Shown in pieces: positions 1-8,382 of a stretch of 64,000 nt of DNA. The notes beneath the pieces were generated by a model. The model saw only the letters and a program-made list of their open reading frames with translations. It was not told the origin of the DNA and did not search any database. The position numbers and the translations under genes are program-made. Position 1 is the stretch's first letter, and every line of letters starts with the position of its first letter. Source of the stretch: Sulfurisoma sediminicola (GTDB lineage: Bacteria; Pseudomonadota; Gammaproteobacteria; Burkholderiales; Rhodocyclaceae); the NCBI RefSeq assembly GCF_003865015.1, contig NZ_BHVV01000003.1:310001-374000 (forward strand), given 5' to 3'.

Positions 1-1773
1 GAGATCGGCCAGCGCCGCCTGGTCGAGGCCGTCGAGTTCGCCGCCGTCGTGCACCTCGCCGTCGTCATTTCCGATCAGGCCGAGTTCGTGCGCGATGGCG
101 GTGGCGGTGATGCGGTGGTCGCCGGTGACCATCTTGACCCGCACGCCGGCCGCACGGCAGACCGCGATCGCCTCCCGCGCTTCCGGCCGCGGCGGGTCGA
201 TGATGCCGACCAGGCCGATCAGGGTCAGTTCATCGGCCCAGCGCAACAGGTCGGCCGGGGTGGCGGCCGGATCGAAGTCGCGCGCCGGGATGCGGCGCCC
301 GGCGAGCGCGAGCACGCGCAACGCCTGGCTGGCCAGCGCCTCGTGTTCGGTGACGAAGGCGGCGCGCGCGGCGGCGTCGAGCGGCGACTCGCTCGTGGCG
401 TCGCGCCACCGGCTGGAACGTGCGAGCGTCACGTCGGGCGCACCCTTGAACCAAAGCTGTACCGTGTCGCCATCATGGTGGAAGGTGGCCATGAATTTCA
501 GCGTCGAATCGAAGGGGATCTCGGCGATGCGCGGCGTCTTCGCGACGAGGGCATCGGCATCGAGGCCGCTCTTGGCTGCCAGCGCCAGCAGGGCGCCTTC
601 GGTCGGGTCGCCGATCAGCTCGCCGTCGCGGATGCGTGCGTCGGCGCAGAGCGCTGCCGGGATCAGCAGCGGCGCGAGGTCCGGGCCCGCCATGCCGCCG
701 CTGCCGACGGCATGGCTGCGGCCGCCGTAGAACAGCGCGCGGGCCGCCATCCGGTTGAGGGTCAGCGTGCCGGTCTTGTCGGAACAGATGACCGTGGTGC
801 AGCCGAGCGTCTCGACCGCGGCGAGCTTCTTGACGACGGCGTGGTGCCTGGCCATGCGATGCATGCCGAGCGCGAGGGTGACGGTGACCACCGCCGGCAG
901 GCCCTCGGGGATCGCCGCGACCGCGAGGGCGATGGCCGTGGTCGCGGTGCGCACCAGGTCGTCGCCGCGCAACAGGCCGCCGATGAACATGAGGCCGACG
1001 ACGATGCCGGCGATCAGCGCCAGGCGCTTGCCCAGCGCGTCGAGCTGGAGTTGCAGCGGCGTCGCCGACTCGGCGGTCTCGGCCAGCAGGCCGGCCAGCC
1101 GTCCCATCTCCGTCTGCATGCCGGTGGCGACGACGATCGCCTCGAGCCGGCCGCGCGTCACCACCGTGTTCATGTACACCATGCCGCGGCGTTCCGCCAG
1201 CGCCGAGTTCTCGGCGACGACCTCCGGCGTCTTCGCCACCGCCTGGGATTCCCCCGTCAGGGCGGCCTCGGCTACCTCGGCGGCGTGGGCGTCGAGCACC
1301 CGCGCGTCGGCCGGGATGCGGTCGCCGGCTTCGAGCAGCAGGATATCGCCGGGCACCAGCCCGCCGGCATCGATCATCCTGACTTCGCCGTCGCGGCGTA
1401 CCCGCGCGGTCGGCGCCAGCATGCGCTTGAGCGCGAACAGCGCGCGTTCGGCGCGATGCTCCTGGACGAAGCCGAGGGTGGCGTTGAGCAGCACGACGAC
1501 GGCGATGACGACGGCGTCCTTGGCGTCGCCCATGATGCCTGCGAGCACGGCTGCGCCGAGCAGGATCAGAATCAGCACGCTCCTGAACTGGTCGAGGAAC
1601 TTGCGCCAGGCCGGGCGCGGCGCCCGTTCGGCGAGGCGGTTGGCGCCGTGTCGCGCCAGTCGCGCGGTGGCCTCGGCGGCAGCGAGGCCGCGGACGGCGC
1701 TGCAGCGGAGTCGCGCGGCGACCGCCTCGCCGGAGAGGCCGTGCCAGGCAGGCGGGGAGGGCGAGGGGACCAT
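1..1773 (-). CDS. P2-type cation-transporting ATPase, C-terminal part beyond window start
   Basis: Reading the minus strand from an ATG at 1771-1773 gives 591 uninterrupted codons that run off the window. This is an ATP-driven cation pump of the inner membrane. Visible in order: an N-terminal cation-ATPase domain (residues about 8-60), two membrane segments (about 66-105), the actuator loop with LTGES, a membrane segment with PEGLPA (typical of P2, Ca2+/Na+-type pumps), the phosphorylation motif DKTGTLT (Asp332), KGAPD of the nucleotide domain, and TGDH. The hinge motif GDGVND and the C-terminal membrane helices lie outside the window. The transported ion cannot be decided without them; there is no heavy-metal CPC motif, which argues against a P1B pump. 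It starts just upstream of the end of the regulator operon and may be separately transcribed. Confidence 0.9.
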   Translation of the reverse strand, partial: MVPSPSPPAWHGLSGEAVAARLRCSAVRGLAAAEATARLARHGANRLAERAPRPAWRKFLDQFRSVLILILLGAAVLAGIMGDAKDAVVIAVVVLLNATLGFVQEHRAERALFALKRMLAPTARVRRDGEVRMIDAGGLVPGDILLLEAGDRIPADARVLDAHAAEVAEAALTGESQAVAKTPEVVAENSALAERRGMVYMNTVVTRGRLEAIVVATGMQTEMGRLAGLLAETAESATPLQLQLDALGKRLALIAGIVVGLMFIGGLLRGDDLVRTATTAIALAVAAIPEGLPAVVTVTLALGMHRMARHHAVVKKLAAVETLGCTTVICSDKTGTLTLNRMAARALFYGGRSHAVGSGGMAGPDLAPLLIPAALCADARIRDGELIGDPTEGALLALAAKSGLDADALVAKTPRIAEIPFDSTLKFMATFHHDGDTVQLWFKGAPDVTLARSSRWRDATSESPLDAAARAAFVTEHEALASQALRVLALAGRRIPARDFDPAATPADLLRWADELTLIGLVGIIDPPRPEAREAIAVCRAAGVRVKMVTGDHRITATAIAHELGLIGNDDGEVHDGGELDGLDQAALADL

Positions 1774-1795
1774 GGCGGGCGCGAAGGGCCGGCGA

Positions 1796-3103
1796 CTACT
1801 TTGCCAATGGCTTGAAGGTCGCCGGATCCAGGGCGTGGCGCGCCAGCAGCTTGTAGAACTCGGTGCGGTTGCGCTGGGCGATGCGCGCGGCCTGGGCGAC
1901 GTTGCCGGCCGTGTTGGTCAGCAGGTCGACCAGGTAGTCGTACTCGAAGGCGCGGCGCGCATCGTCGAAGGCACCCATTTCGCGCTCGTTGTCGTCGCGC
2001 AGCACGCGGCGCACCAGCGAAGCGGGCACCAGCGGCGTCACGGTCTGCCCGAGCACCTGCTCGACGACATTGCGCAACTGCCGCACGTTCCCCGGCCAGG
2101 GCGCTTCCTGCAGCAGGGTCAGGGCATCCGGCGCCAGGCCGTGGGGCGTGCCACGCATCCGTTCGGCCCAGCGGCGGGCGAAGTGACTGACGAGCAGCGG
2201 GATGTCGTCGCGTCTCTCGGCCAGGGGCGGCAAGGCCAGCGCGGTCTGGTTCAGGCTGTAGAAAAGGTCGGCGCGGAACTGGCCGCCGCGGATCGCGTTG
2301 TCGAGTGCCTGCGAGCTGGCGGCGATGACGCGGATGGTACGGGCTTTGGCGCCGCCGGCCGAGAACAGGCTGATTTCCCGCACCAGCGGCAGCAGCCGCG
2401 TCTGCACGCCCGGCGCCAGTTCGCCGACGTCGTCGAGGAACAGGGTGCCGCCGCGCGCGGCGTCGAGCGCGTCGCCGAAGGCGGCGTCTTCGCCGGCGTC
2501 ACCGGCTTGCGGTCCGCAGCGCATGACGACGAAGGGCTTGTGCGCCCGGGAGGCGGCACCGTGGATGACGCGGGCGAGCGCTTCCTTGCCGCTGCCGCGC
2601 GGGCCCGAGATCAGCAGCGGATCGTCGCTTTCGGCCGCGCGGCGCGCCTGCCGCAGCAACTCGTCCATGACGGGGCAGGCCGCCACGAAACCGGTGCGCC
2701 ATGCCGTCTCGGCGCCACGGTCGGCCGCGATCGGCGGCGACAGGGCCACGGCGTCGGCGACGCGCGCCAGCAGCTCGCGGCCGTCGAAGGGCTTGGTGAG
2801 AAAGCCGAAGACGCCGCGCTGCGTGGCGGCGACGGCATCGGGAATGGTGCCATGGGCGGTAAGGATGATTACCGGTACGCTTGGCGCTTCGGCATGCAGG
2901 CGCTGGAACAGCGCGTGGCCGTCCATGCCGTCCATGCGCAGGTCGGTGATGACCGCGCGCGGCCGTTCGGCGCGGAAGAGTGCGAGCGCCTCGGCACCGG
3001 AGGCGGCCGGCGCCACCTCGTAGCCGGCGGCGGTGAGCCGCATGCCGATGAGGTCGAGAAGATCGGGATCGTCGTCGACGACGAGAATGCGGGCGGCGTT
3101 CAT
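1796..3103 (-). CDS. GlrR/QseF-like AAA+ response regulator lacking GAFTGA loop
   Basis: This 435-residue protein has a receiver domain (Asp54 phospho-acceptor, Lys104), a central AAA+ ATPase with Walker A GPRGSGKE (167-174) and Walker B LFLDDV (221-226), arginine-finger region FRADLFYSLN, and a C-terminal Fis-type helix-turn-helix (about 395-420). It is the last gene of a kinase-lipoprotein-regulator operon, the order of glrK-qseG-glrR in enterobacteria, and its ATG overlaps the lipoprotein stop. Oddity: between RCG (195-197) and GGTLFLDD (218-225) only about 20 residues remain, and the GAFTGA loop that contacts sigma-54 is missing. The usual Walker B Glu is Asp. It may therefore act without sigma-54. 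Domain assignment is firm; the exact orthology is inferred from context. Confidence 0.88.
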   Translation of the reverse strand: MNAARILVVDDDPDLLDLIGMRLTAAGYEVAPAASGAEALALFRAERPRAVITDLRMDGMDGHALFQRLHAEAPSVPVIILTAHGTIPDAVAATQRGVFGFLTKPFDGRELLARVADAVALSPPIAADRGAETAWRTGFVAACPVMDELLRQARRAAESDDPLLISGPRGSGKEALARVIHGAASRAHKPFVVMRCGPQAGDAGEDAAFGDALDAARGGTLFLDDVGELAPGVQTRLLPLVREISLFSAGGAKARTIRVIAASSQALDNAIRGGQFRADLFYSLNQTALALPPLAERRDDIPLLVSHFARRWAERMRGTPHGLAPDALTLLQEAPWPGNVRQLRNVVEQVLGQTVTPLVPASLVRRVLRDDNEREMGAFDDARRAFEYDYLVDLLTNTAGNVAQAARIAQRNRTEFYKLLARHALDPATFKPLAK

Positions 3104-3573
3104 CGGCGCGGCGGCTTCTGTCGGGTCTCGCGGTCGATGGCGCGCAGCGAATCGAGCTTCTGCTGCAGGTCTTCGACCTTGCGGTGTTCGTCACGTATCT
3201 GGCGCTGGCGCTCGGCAACGAGCTTCTGGATCAGCACGGCGAGATCCCGCCGCGGCGATGGCTGACCGGCCGGTATCGGCTCCATGCCGGCGAGCAGCTG
3301 CAGCGCGCGCGCGTCGTCACGCCAGGGAGCGCGCGGCTGGGTGAGCAGCAGCGCCAGCCGCAGGCGCTGCGTATCGCCCGGCTGTTTCTCGAAGGCGGCC
3401 AACGCCGCCTGGTATTCGCGCCGCTGCTCGTCTGTCGCCATGCCGACCATGCGGTCGTGGAAGTCGAGCAGTTCGATCACTTCGCGTGCTTCGCCCGATG
3501 TCCACGGCGTGGCGGCACAGCCGCCGAGAAGCAGGGCGGCCGCGAGCGCCAGCAGCAAACGACGCGGCGTCAT
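3100..3573 (-). CDS. QseG-like outer-membrane lipoprotein
   Basis: This 157-residue protein starts with a lipoprotein signal peptide ending in a lipobox (LLLGGC, Cys19). The mature part is helical, and its C-terminal half (about 115-150) looks like a coiled coil rich in Arg, Gln and Leu. It lies between the sensor kinase and the response regulator with ATGA overlaps on both sides, matching the place of QseG (YfhG), which modulates the cognate kinase in enterobacteria. Sequence similarity to QseG itself cannot be judged by eye; the call rests on size, lipobox and position. The start was chosen because it overlaps the kinase stop and gives the signal peptide at once. Confidence 0.75.
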   Translation of the reverse strand: MTPRRLLLALAAALLLGGCAATPWTSGEAREVIELLDFHDRMVGMATDEQRREYQAALAAFEKQPGDTQRLRLALLLTQPRAPWRDDARALQLLAGMEPIPAGQPSPRRDLAVLIQKLVAERQRQIRDEHRKVEDLQQKLDSLRAIDRETRQKPPRR

Positions 3574-4982
3574 GCGTCGGCTCCGGCCAGGGGCAGGGTG
3601 GCACGGAAGTGCGTGCCGGCCGTCGTGGCGACGAGGTCGAGCGTGCCGCGATGGGCGGCGACGAACTCGCGGGCGATGGCGAGCCCGAGGCCGACGCCGG
3701 CCACGCCCCTGGAGGCGGGGCTGCGGTAGAAGGGCTCGAAGATCTTCTCGCGGTCGGCCTCCGGCACGCCGGGGCCGTCGTCGATCACGTCGAGCACCGC
3801 GCTCTCGCCCTCCTGCGTCAGCGTCAATCGCAGCTGCCCGCCGTCGGGCGAGAACTTGATCGCGTTGGAGACGAGGTTGTCGATTATGGTCGTCAGCTCC
3901 TCGCGGCCGCCGGCCACGGTGAGCGGGGCCAGGGTGCCGGATACGTGCAGGTGCTTGTTGCGCGCCGCCAGCTGATGCGTGGCGAGGATCTGCTGGATCA
4001 ATTCGTCGAGGCGCAGCGGCACCGGCTCGATGCGGTCGCGCAGGTAGCCGGCCTGCTGCATCTTGAGCAGGCTGTCGATCAGCCGCTGCAGGCGCAGGGC
4101 GTTGCCCTGCATGATGCCGGCGATCTTGGCCTGTTGCGGCGACAGCGGGCCGGCCACGCCCTCGTGCAAGAGGCTGGCGCCCTCGCGCAAGGCCGCCAGC
4201 GGCGTCTTCAGCTCGTGCGAGACGTGGCGCAGGATGCGGTTGCGCTGCTGCTCGAGCGCCAGCAGGCGCCGGCGCAGCCAGTCGAGGCGGCGGCCGACCC
4301 ACTGCAGGTCTTCCGGCCCCTTGAGCCGGATCCGGCGCTCGAGGCGGTTCTGGCCAAGGGCGACCACCGCGCGCTCGAAACGGCTGAGCAGCTTGGCCAG
4401 CAAGCGCCGGCCGAGCCAGAACATTGCGCCGGCGAGGCCGAAGGCCACGGCGAGCGTGATCAACACGCGTTGCCTCAGCGCGTCGGCTTCGGCGCTAAAG
4501 GCGTTGCGCTCGCCGTCGATGCGCTGACCGGCTTCGTCGAGCAGGCCGAAGGCCTGCCCCTTGATGGCGACGAGGGTCTCGCGCAGCGGTGCGGTGCCGG
4601 CCGTCGCCAGCTTGGCGTAGGCCGCATCCTCGGCGGCGAGCATCGCGCCAATGCGTCCGGCCAGCGGCACCAGCAGGGGTATGCGCGCGAACTCCTCGCT
4701 GCTCTGCCGCCACTCCCGGCGCGAAGCCGCGTAGTCGTCGAGCAGCGAGCGGTCGCGCAGTACCTCGTACTGGCGCAGGCTGCGCTCCATGTGGCTGAGT
4801 TGCTCGGGCAGTTCCCAGCCGAGCCGTGCGGTCAGCGAGGCCTGCTGCACCACATTGGCGCTGCGCACGGCGATGTCGTTGAAGCTGATCGAGGCGAAGG
4901 CGACCGCGGCGAGCAGCGGCAGGGCCCCCAGCCACCAGCCGACGAGGATCAGGCGCAGGAAGGAGCGCGGATAGAGGTTCAC
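3570..4982 (-). CDS. GlrK/QseE-like sensor histidine kinase
   Basis: This 470-residue inner-membrane kinase has a membrane segment at about 11-33, a periplasmic helical region (about 34-170), a second membrane segment (171-190) with a HAMP-like linker, a dimerisation/phospho-acceptor box VSHELKTP (His256), and an HATPase domain with N box DNLVSNAIKF, DDGPGVP and a GVGLGLAIA G box. A GTG start at 4980-4982 is preferred. The frame stays open far upstream to 5693, but that extension runs antisense through the cytochrome and flavoprotein genes and is not credible. It is the first gene of the operon. It presumably phosphorylates the downstream regulator; the signal is unknown. Confidence 0.88.
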   Translation of the reverse strand: MNLYPRSFLRLILVGWWLGALPLLAAVAFASISFNDIAVRSANVVQQASLTARLGWELPEQLSHMERSLRQYEVLRDRSLLDDYAASRREWRQSSEEFARIPLLVPLAGRIGAMLAAEDAAYAKLATAGTAPLRETLVAIKGQAFGLLDEAGQRIDGERNAFSAEADALRQRVLITLAVAFGLAGAMFWLGRRLLAKLLSRFERAVVALGQNRLERRIRLKGPEDLQWVGRRLDWLRRRLLALEQQRNRILRHVSHELKTPLAALREGASLLHEGVAGPLSPQQAKIAGIMQGNALRLQRLIDSLLKMQQAGYLRDRIEPVPLRLDELIQQILATHQLAARNKHLHVSGTLAPLTVAGGREELTTIIDNLVSNAIKFSPDGGQLRLTLTQEGESAVLDVIDDGPGVPEADREKIFEPFYRSPASRGVAGVGLGLAIAREFVAAHRGTLDLVATTAGTHFRATLPLAGADA

Positions 4983-5156
4983 GGCCGCAATCCTAAGCCA
5001 AGGGGCCGTCCGGCCAAAGTGTCGGGGTTTGGCGACAGTAGCGGCGCCGCGCCCGGATCGGGAACATGCGCTCCGCAGACGCGCTGCCAGGAGCGTCGGC
5101 AATGAGCTGCCAGTCGTACGAACGGGCGGCATTCCGGAACAAGACAAGGAGCTTCC

Positions 5157-5450
5157 ATGAATCAAAGCCGAATCATACGCGGGCTGGTGCTTGCCCTGGC
5201 TGCGGCACCCGCGTTCGCCCAGACGACCCCGCCGTCCGGCCGCCTGCTCGCCTCCAATTGCTTCCAGTGCCACGGTACCAACGGCAAGGGCGGCGTCGAG
5301 ACCCTCGCCGGCAAGTCCGCCAGCGAAATCGTCAAGGAGCTGAAGGAGATGCAGGGCAAGGCCACGCCCAAGATGATGGACATGCACGCGCGCGGCTATA
5401 CCGACGCCGAGATCGCGCTCATCGCCAACTACTTCGCCGCACAGCGCTAA
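5157..5450 (+). CDS. fccA: class I cytochrome c, subunit of sulfide dehydrogenase
   Basis: This 97-residue periplasmic protein has a Sec signal peptide (cleavage after AFA, about residue 21), a single haem-binding motif CFQCH (Cys35, Cys38, His39) and a methionine-rich stretch KMMDM (72-76) that offers the distal ligand. AAGGAG sits five bases before the ATG. It is followed 13 bases later by the flavoprotein subunit, so it is most likely the electron-accepting cytochrome of flavocytochrome c sulfide dehydrogenase. It is a small mono-haem version, whereas the classical FccA of phototrophs can be di-haem. It would pass electrons from sulfide oxidation to the respiratory chain. Confidence 0.88.
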   Translation: MNQSRIIRGLVLALAAAPAFAQTTPPSGRLLASNCFQCHGTNGKGGVETLAGKSASEIVKELKEMQGKATPKMMDMHARGYTDAEIALIANYFAAQR

Positions 5451-5463
5451 AAGGGGATTCGAC

Positions 5464-6774
5464 ATGGTCAAACGCAGAGATTTCATCAAAATGGCCGGCG
5501 CCGCCGGCCTCGGCCTCAGCGCCGCCGGCTGGAGCATGCTCGCCGCAGCCGATGGTGTGGCCGCACCGGTCGCCGTCGGCGTACCTACCAACACCGGCAT
5601 CAAGGGCCGCGTCGTCGTCATCGGCGGCGGCATGGCCGGCGCCACGGTCGCCAAGTACCTACGCATCTGGGGCGGGACCGGCGTCGATGTCACGCTGATC
5701 GAGCGCGACTCGGCCTACTCATCGAACATCATGAGCAACCTGGTGCTCAACGGCAGCCGCACCATGTCGTCGCTGCAGTACGGCTACGGCAATCTGACCA
5801 GCCGTTACGGCGTGAAGATGGTCAAGGGCGACGTCGCGACCATCGATCCGGTCGGCCGCAGCGTCACGCTGGCCTCGGGCACCCGCTATGCCTATGACCG
5901 ACTCGTCGTCGCGCCGGGCGTCGACTTCGACATCCTGCCGGGCCTCGAGACTGCCGCAGCACAGGCCAAGGTGCCGCACGCCTGGAAGGCCGGCCCGCAG
6001 ACCACCGCGCTGCGCAACATGATCACCGCCATGCCGAACGGCGGCGTCTTCGTCATGAGCATCCCCGGCAAGCCCTACCGCTGCCCGCCGGGACCCTACG
6101 AGCGCGCCTGCGTCGTCGCCGACTGGCTCAAGAAGAACCGCCCCGGCTCCAAGGTGATCGTGCTCGACGCCAACCCCGGCATCACCGCCGAAGTGCATTC
6201 CTTCACCGACGCCTTCAACGTCGTGCACGCCGGCGTCATCGAGTACCAGCCCAACGTGACCATCAACAGCGTCGACGCCACGAACATGACGGTGAACACC
6301 AGCATCGGCAACATCCACGGCAACGTGCTCAACCTGATTCCGCCGCACCGCGCCGGCAAGGTGATCGCCGCCAACGGCCTGGCCGATTCCGGCGGCAAGT
6401 GGACCAGCGTCGACGTGCTGTCCTACGAGGCCAAGGTGGCGCCGGGCATCCATGTCATCGGCGACGCTTCGGCCACGACCCAGCCCAAGGCCGGCCACAT
6501 CGCCAACCAGGAAGCCAAGGTCTGCGCCGACGCCATCCTGCGCCTGTTCTCCGGACGTGCGCTCGATCCTTCGCCGCACACCAACTCGGCCTGCTACTCG
6601 CCGATCACCTTCGAGACGGCCTCGTGGCTCACGGCCAACTTCGCCTACGACCCGGTGACGAAGACCATGCAGCCGGTCGCTCCTTCGTCGGGCGAGGCGG
6701 CGGCACGTTCGAAGGACAACTTCGAGGAGATGAACAAGTGGTTCACCGCGCTGATGGGGGACAGCTTCGCATGA
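5464..6774 (+). CDS. fccB: flavocytochrome c sulfide dehydrogenase, flavoprotein subunit
   Basis: This 436-residue FAD protein oxidises sulfide in the periplasm. The N-terminus carries a twin-arginine signal (RRDFIK, Arg4-Arg5, followed by a hydrophobic stretch), as expected for a protein exported with its cofactor. A Rossmann motif VVIGGGMAGATVAKYL lies near residues 50-66. Two cysteines suited to the redox-active disulfide are seen in YRCPPGP and SACYSP. The C-terminal region continues with the FCSD flavin-binding domain. Its stop overlaps the start of the following pseudopilin gene (ATGA), so the sulfide dehydrogenase and the secretion-like operon appear translationally coupled. Confidence 0.93.
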   Translation: MVKRRDFIKMAGAAGLGLSAAGWSMLAAADGVAAPVAVGVPTNTGIKGRVVVIGGGMAGATVAKYLRIWGGTGVDVTLIERDSAYSSNIMSNLVLNGSRTMSSLQYGYGNLTSRYGVKMVKGDVATIDPVGRSVTLASGTRYAYDRLVVAPGVDFDILPGLETAAAQAKVPHAWKAGPQTTALRNMITAMPNGGVFVMSIPGKPYRCPPGPYERACVVADWLKKNRPGSKVIVLDANPGITAEVHSFTDAFNVVHAGVIEYQPNVTINSVDATNMTVNTSIGNIHGNVLNLIPPHRAGKVIAANGLADSGGKWTSVDVLSYEAKVAPGIHVIGDASATTQPKAGHIANQEAKVCADAILRLFSGRALDPSPHTNSACYSPITFETASWLTANFAYDPVTKTMQPVAPSSGEAAARSKDNFEEMNKWFTALMGDSFA

Positions 6775-7193
6775 GCAGGGCGGGACGACAGCGCGGCTTC
6801 ACCCTGCTCGAGCTGCTGGTGGTGGTCGCCATCATCGGCCTGCTCGTGGCCTACGTGGGGCCGCGCTACGTCTCGCAGATCGGCAAGTCGGAGACCGCCG
6901 CGGCCCGCGCCCAGATCGAGGCGCTGGCCAAGGCGCTCGACGCCTTCCGGCTCGATACCGGCCATTATCCGTCGGCTGCGCAGGGCCTCGCGGCCCTGCG
7001 CGAGCGGCCGGCAAGCGAGGCGAAATGGAACGGCCCCTACCTGCAGAAGGACGTGCCGGCCGACCCCTGGGGCAAGTCCTATGTCTATCGCCTGCCCAGC
7101 AGCAACGGCAGCCGCAACGATTTCGACCTGCTCTCCTACGGCCGCGATGGCGCGCCGGGCGGCAGCGGCGAAAACGCCGACATAACCTACTGA
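6771..7193 (+). CDS. gspG: major pseudopilin, GspG type
   Basis: This 140-residue protein has a short basic leader ending in Gly and the prepilin cleavage site G|FTLLE with Glu at +5, followed by a 20-residue hydrophobic helix. The C-terminal globular part shows the GspG pattern: YPSAAQGLAAL, then WNGPYL, DPWGKSY and FDLLSYGRDG, the last being the Ca2+-binding loop region. It would polymerise into the pseudopilus of a type II secretion-like machine after processing by a prepilin peptidase, which is not encoded in the window. It overlaps fccB by four bases. Confidence 0.92.
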   Translation: MSRAGRQRGFTLLELLVVVAIIGLLVAYVGPRYVSQIGKSETAAARAQIEALAKALDAFRLDTGHYPSAAQGLAALRERPASEAKWNGPYLQKDVPADPWGKSYVYRLPSSNGSRNDFDLLSYGRDGAPGGSGENADITY

Positions 7194-7194
7194 G

Positions 7195-8382
7195 ATGCGC
7201 TACGCGGTCAGAGCGCTGGGCAACGATGGCGTCGTCACCGTGGCGGTGGAAGCCGCGGATGCGGCGGCCGCGTGCGCACAAGTGAGCGCGCAGGCGCTGC
7301 GGCCGCTGTCGGCCGATGCGAATGAACTCCTCCCCCTTACGCTGCGGCTCGGCCGCAGCGCTTTTTCTTTGCAGTTGTTCAGTCAGGAGTTGCTGGCCCT
7401 GCTCGAGGCAGGGCTGTCGCTGACTGAATCGATCGAAGCCCTCCATGACAAGGAGCAGCGCGTCGACGCGCGGAGCGTGCTCGAGCGCCTGGCCCGTTCG
7501 CTCGACGAAGGCCGGCGCTTTTCCGACGCGCTCGAGGCGCAGCGCGAACACTTTCCGGCGCTCTATGTCGGACTGATGCGCGCGGCCGAGCGCACCTCGA
7601 GCCTGCCCGAGTCGCTGGCGCGCTACATCGAATACCGCGGCCGGCTCGATGCCGTGCGCAGCCGCGTGGTCAGCGCGCTGATCTATCCGACGATACTCGC
7701 CGTGGTCGGCTTCGTCGTGACGCTGTTCCTGCTCGGCCACGTCGTGCCGCGCTTCGCCGGGGTCTATCAGGGCACCGGGCGTGATTTGCCCTGGCTGTCG
7801 CAGCAGCTGATCGCCTGGGGCGCCTTCGCCGCCAGCCATGGCCGCGCGCTGGCCATCGGCGCCGTCGTCGCCGCCCTGGCGCTCGTCGCCGGCGGCCGCC
7901 AGTGGTGGCGTGGCGGCGGACCGCGCGCCCTGCTGGCGCGCCTGCCCGGCGTCGGCAGCACCATGGCCACCTTCGAACTGGCGCGACTCTACCTCTCGCT
8001 CGGCACGCTGCTCGAGGGCGGCCTGCCCATCCTCGCGGCGATGCGCCTGGCCGAGGGCCTGCTCTGCGACGCAACCCTGCTGCGCTACCGCAGCGCCGCC
8101 GCCGCCATCGGCCGCGGCGAGAGCGTGTCCCAGGCCTTCGAGGCCGCTGCGCTGGTGACGCCGGTGGCACTGCGCATGCTGCGCGTCGGCGAGCGCACCG
8201 GCAGGCTCGGCGAGATGATGGGCCGCGCCGCCCGCTTCCACGACGGCGAACTCGCGCGCCGCATCGACTTCTTCGCCCGCACCTTCGAGCCGCTGCTGAT
8301 GGCCGCGATCGGCCTGGTCGTCGGCACCATCGTCGTCCTCCTCTACCTGCCGATCTTCGACCTTGCCGGGAGCCTCAGATGA
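7195..8382 (+). CDS. gspF: type II secretion/type IV pilus inner-membrane platform protein GspF
   Basis: This 395-residue polytopic inner-membrane protein has two T2SSF domains (about 65-190 and 265-390) and three membrane segments (about 160-185, 215-240 and 365-390). The motif LLALLEAGLSL at the start of the first domain and ARLYLSLGTLLEGGLPIL in the second are typical of GspF/PilC. It anchors the assembly ATPase and takes part in moving pseudopilin subunits out of the membrane. It begins one base after the gspG stop and overlaps gspE by four bases. Confidence 0.92.
   Translation: MRYAVRALGNDGVVTVAVEAADAAAACAQVSAQALRPLSADANELLPLTLRLGRSAFSLQLFSQELLALLEAGLSLTESIEALHDKEQRVDARSVLERLARSLDEGRRFSDALEAQREHFPALYVGLMRAAERTSSLPESLARYIEYRGRLDAVRSRVVSALIYPTILAVVGFVVTLFLLGHVVPRFAGVYQGTGRDLPWLSQQLIAWGAFAASHGRALAIGAVVAALALVAGGRQWWRGGGPRALLARLPGVGSTMATFELARLYLSLGTLLEGGLPILAAMRLAEGLLCDATLLRYRSAAAAIGRGESVSQAFEAAALVTPVALRMLRVGERTGRLGEMMGRAARFHDGELARRIDFFARTFEPLLMAAIGLVVGTIVVLLYLPIFDLAGSLR

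Noticed and set aside
13-230. Possible separate gene at the window edge
   Set aside because: Reading on the minus strand continues the P-type ATPase without break.
49-3265. Long plus-strand open frames opposite the ATPase and response regulator genes
   Set aside because: They are antisense shadows produced by high GC. They show no family motifs, and the minus strand contains DKTGTLT, PEGLPA and a full receiver-AAA+-Fis protein.
4983-5693. Upstream extension of the sensor kinase frame
   Set aside because: It runs antisense through the cytochrome and flavoprotein genes. The GTG at 4982 gives a normal kinase N-terminus.
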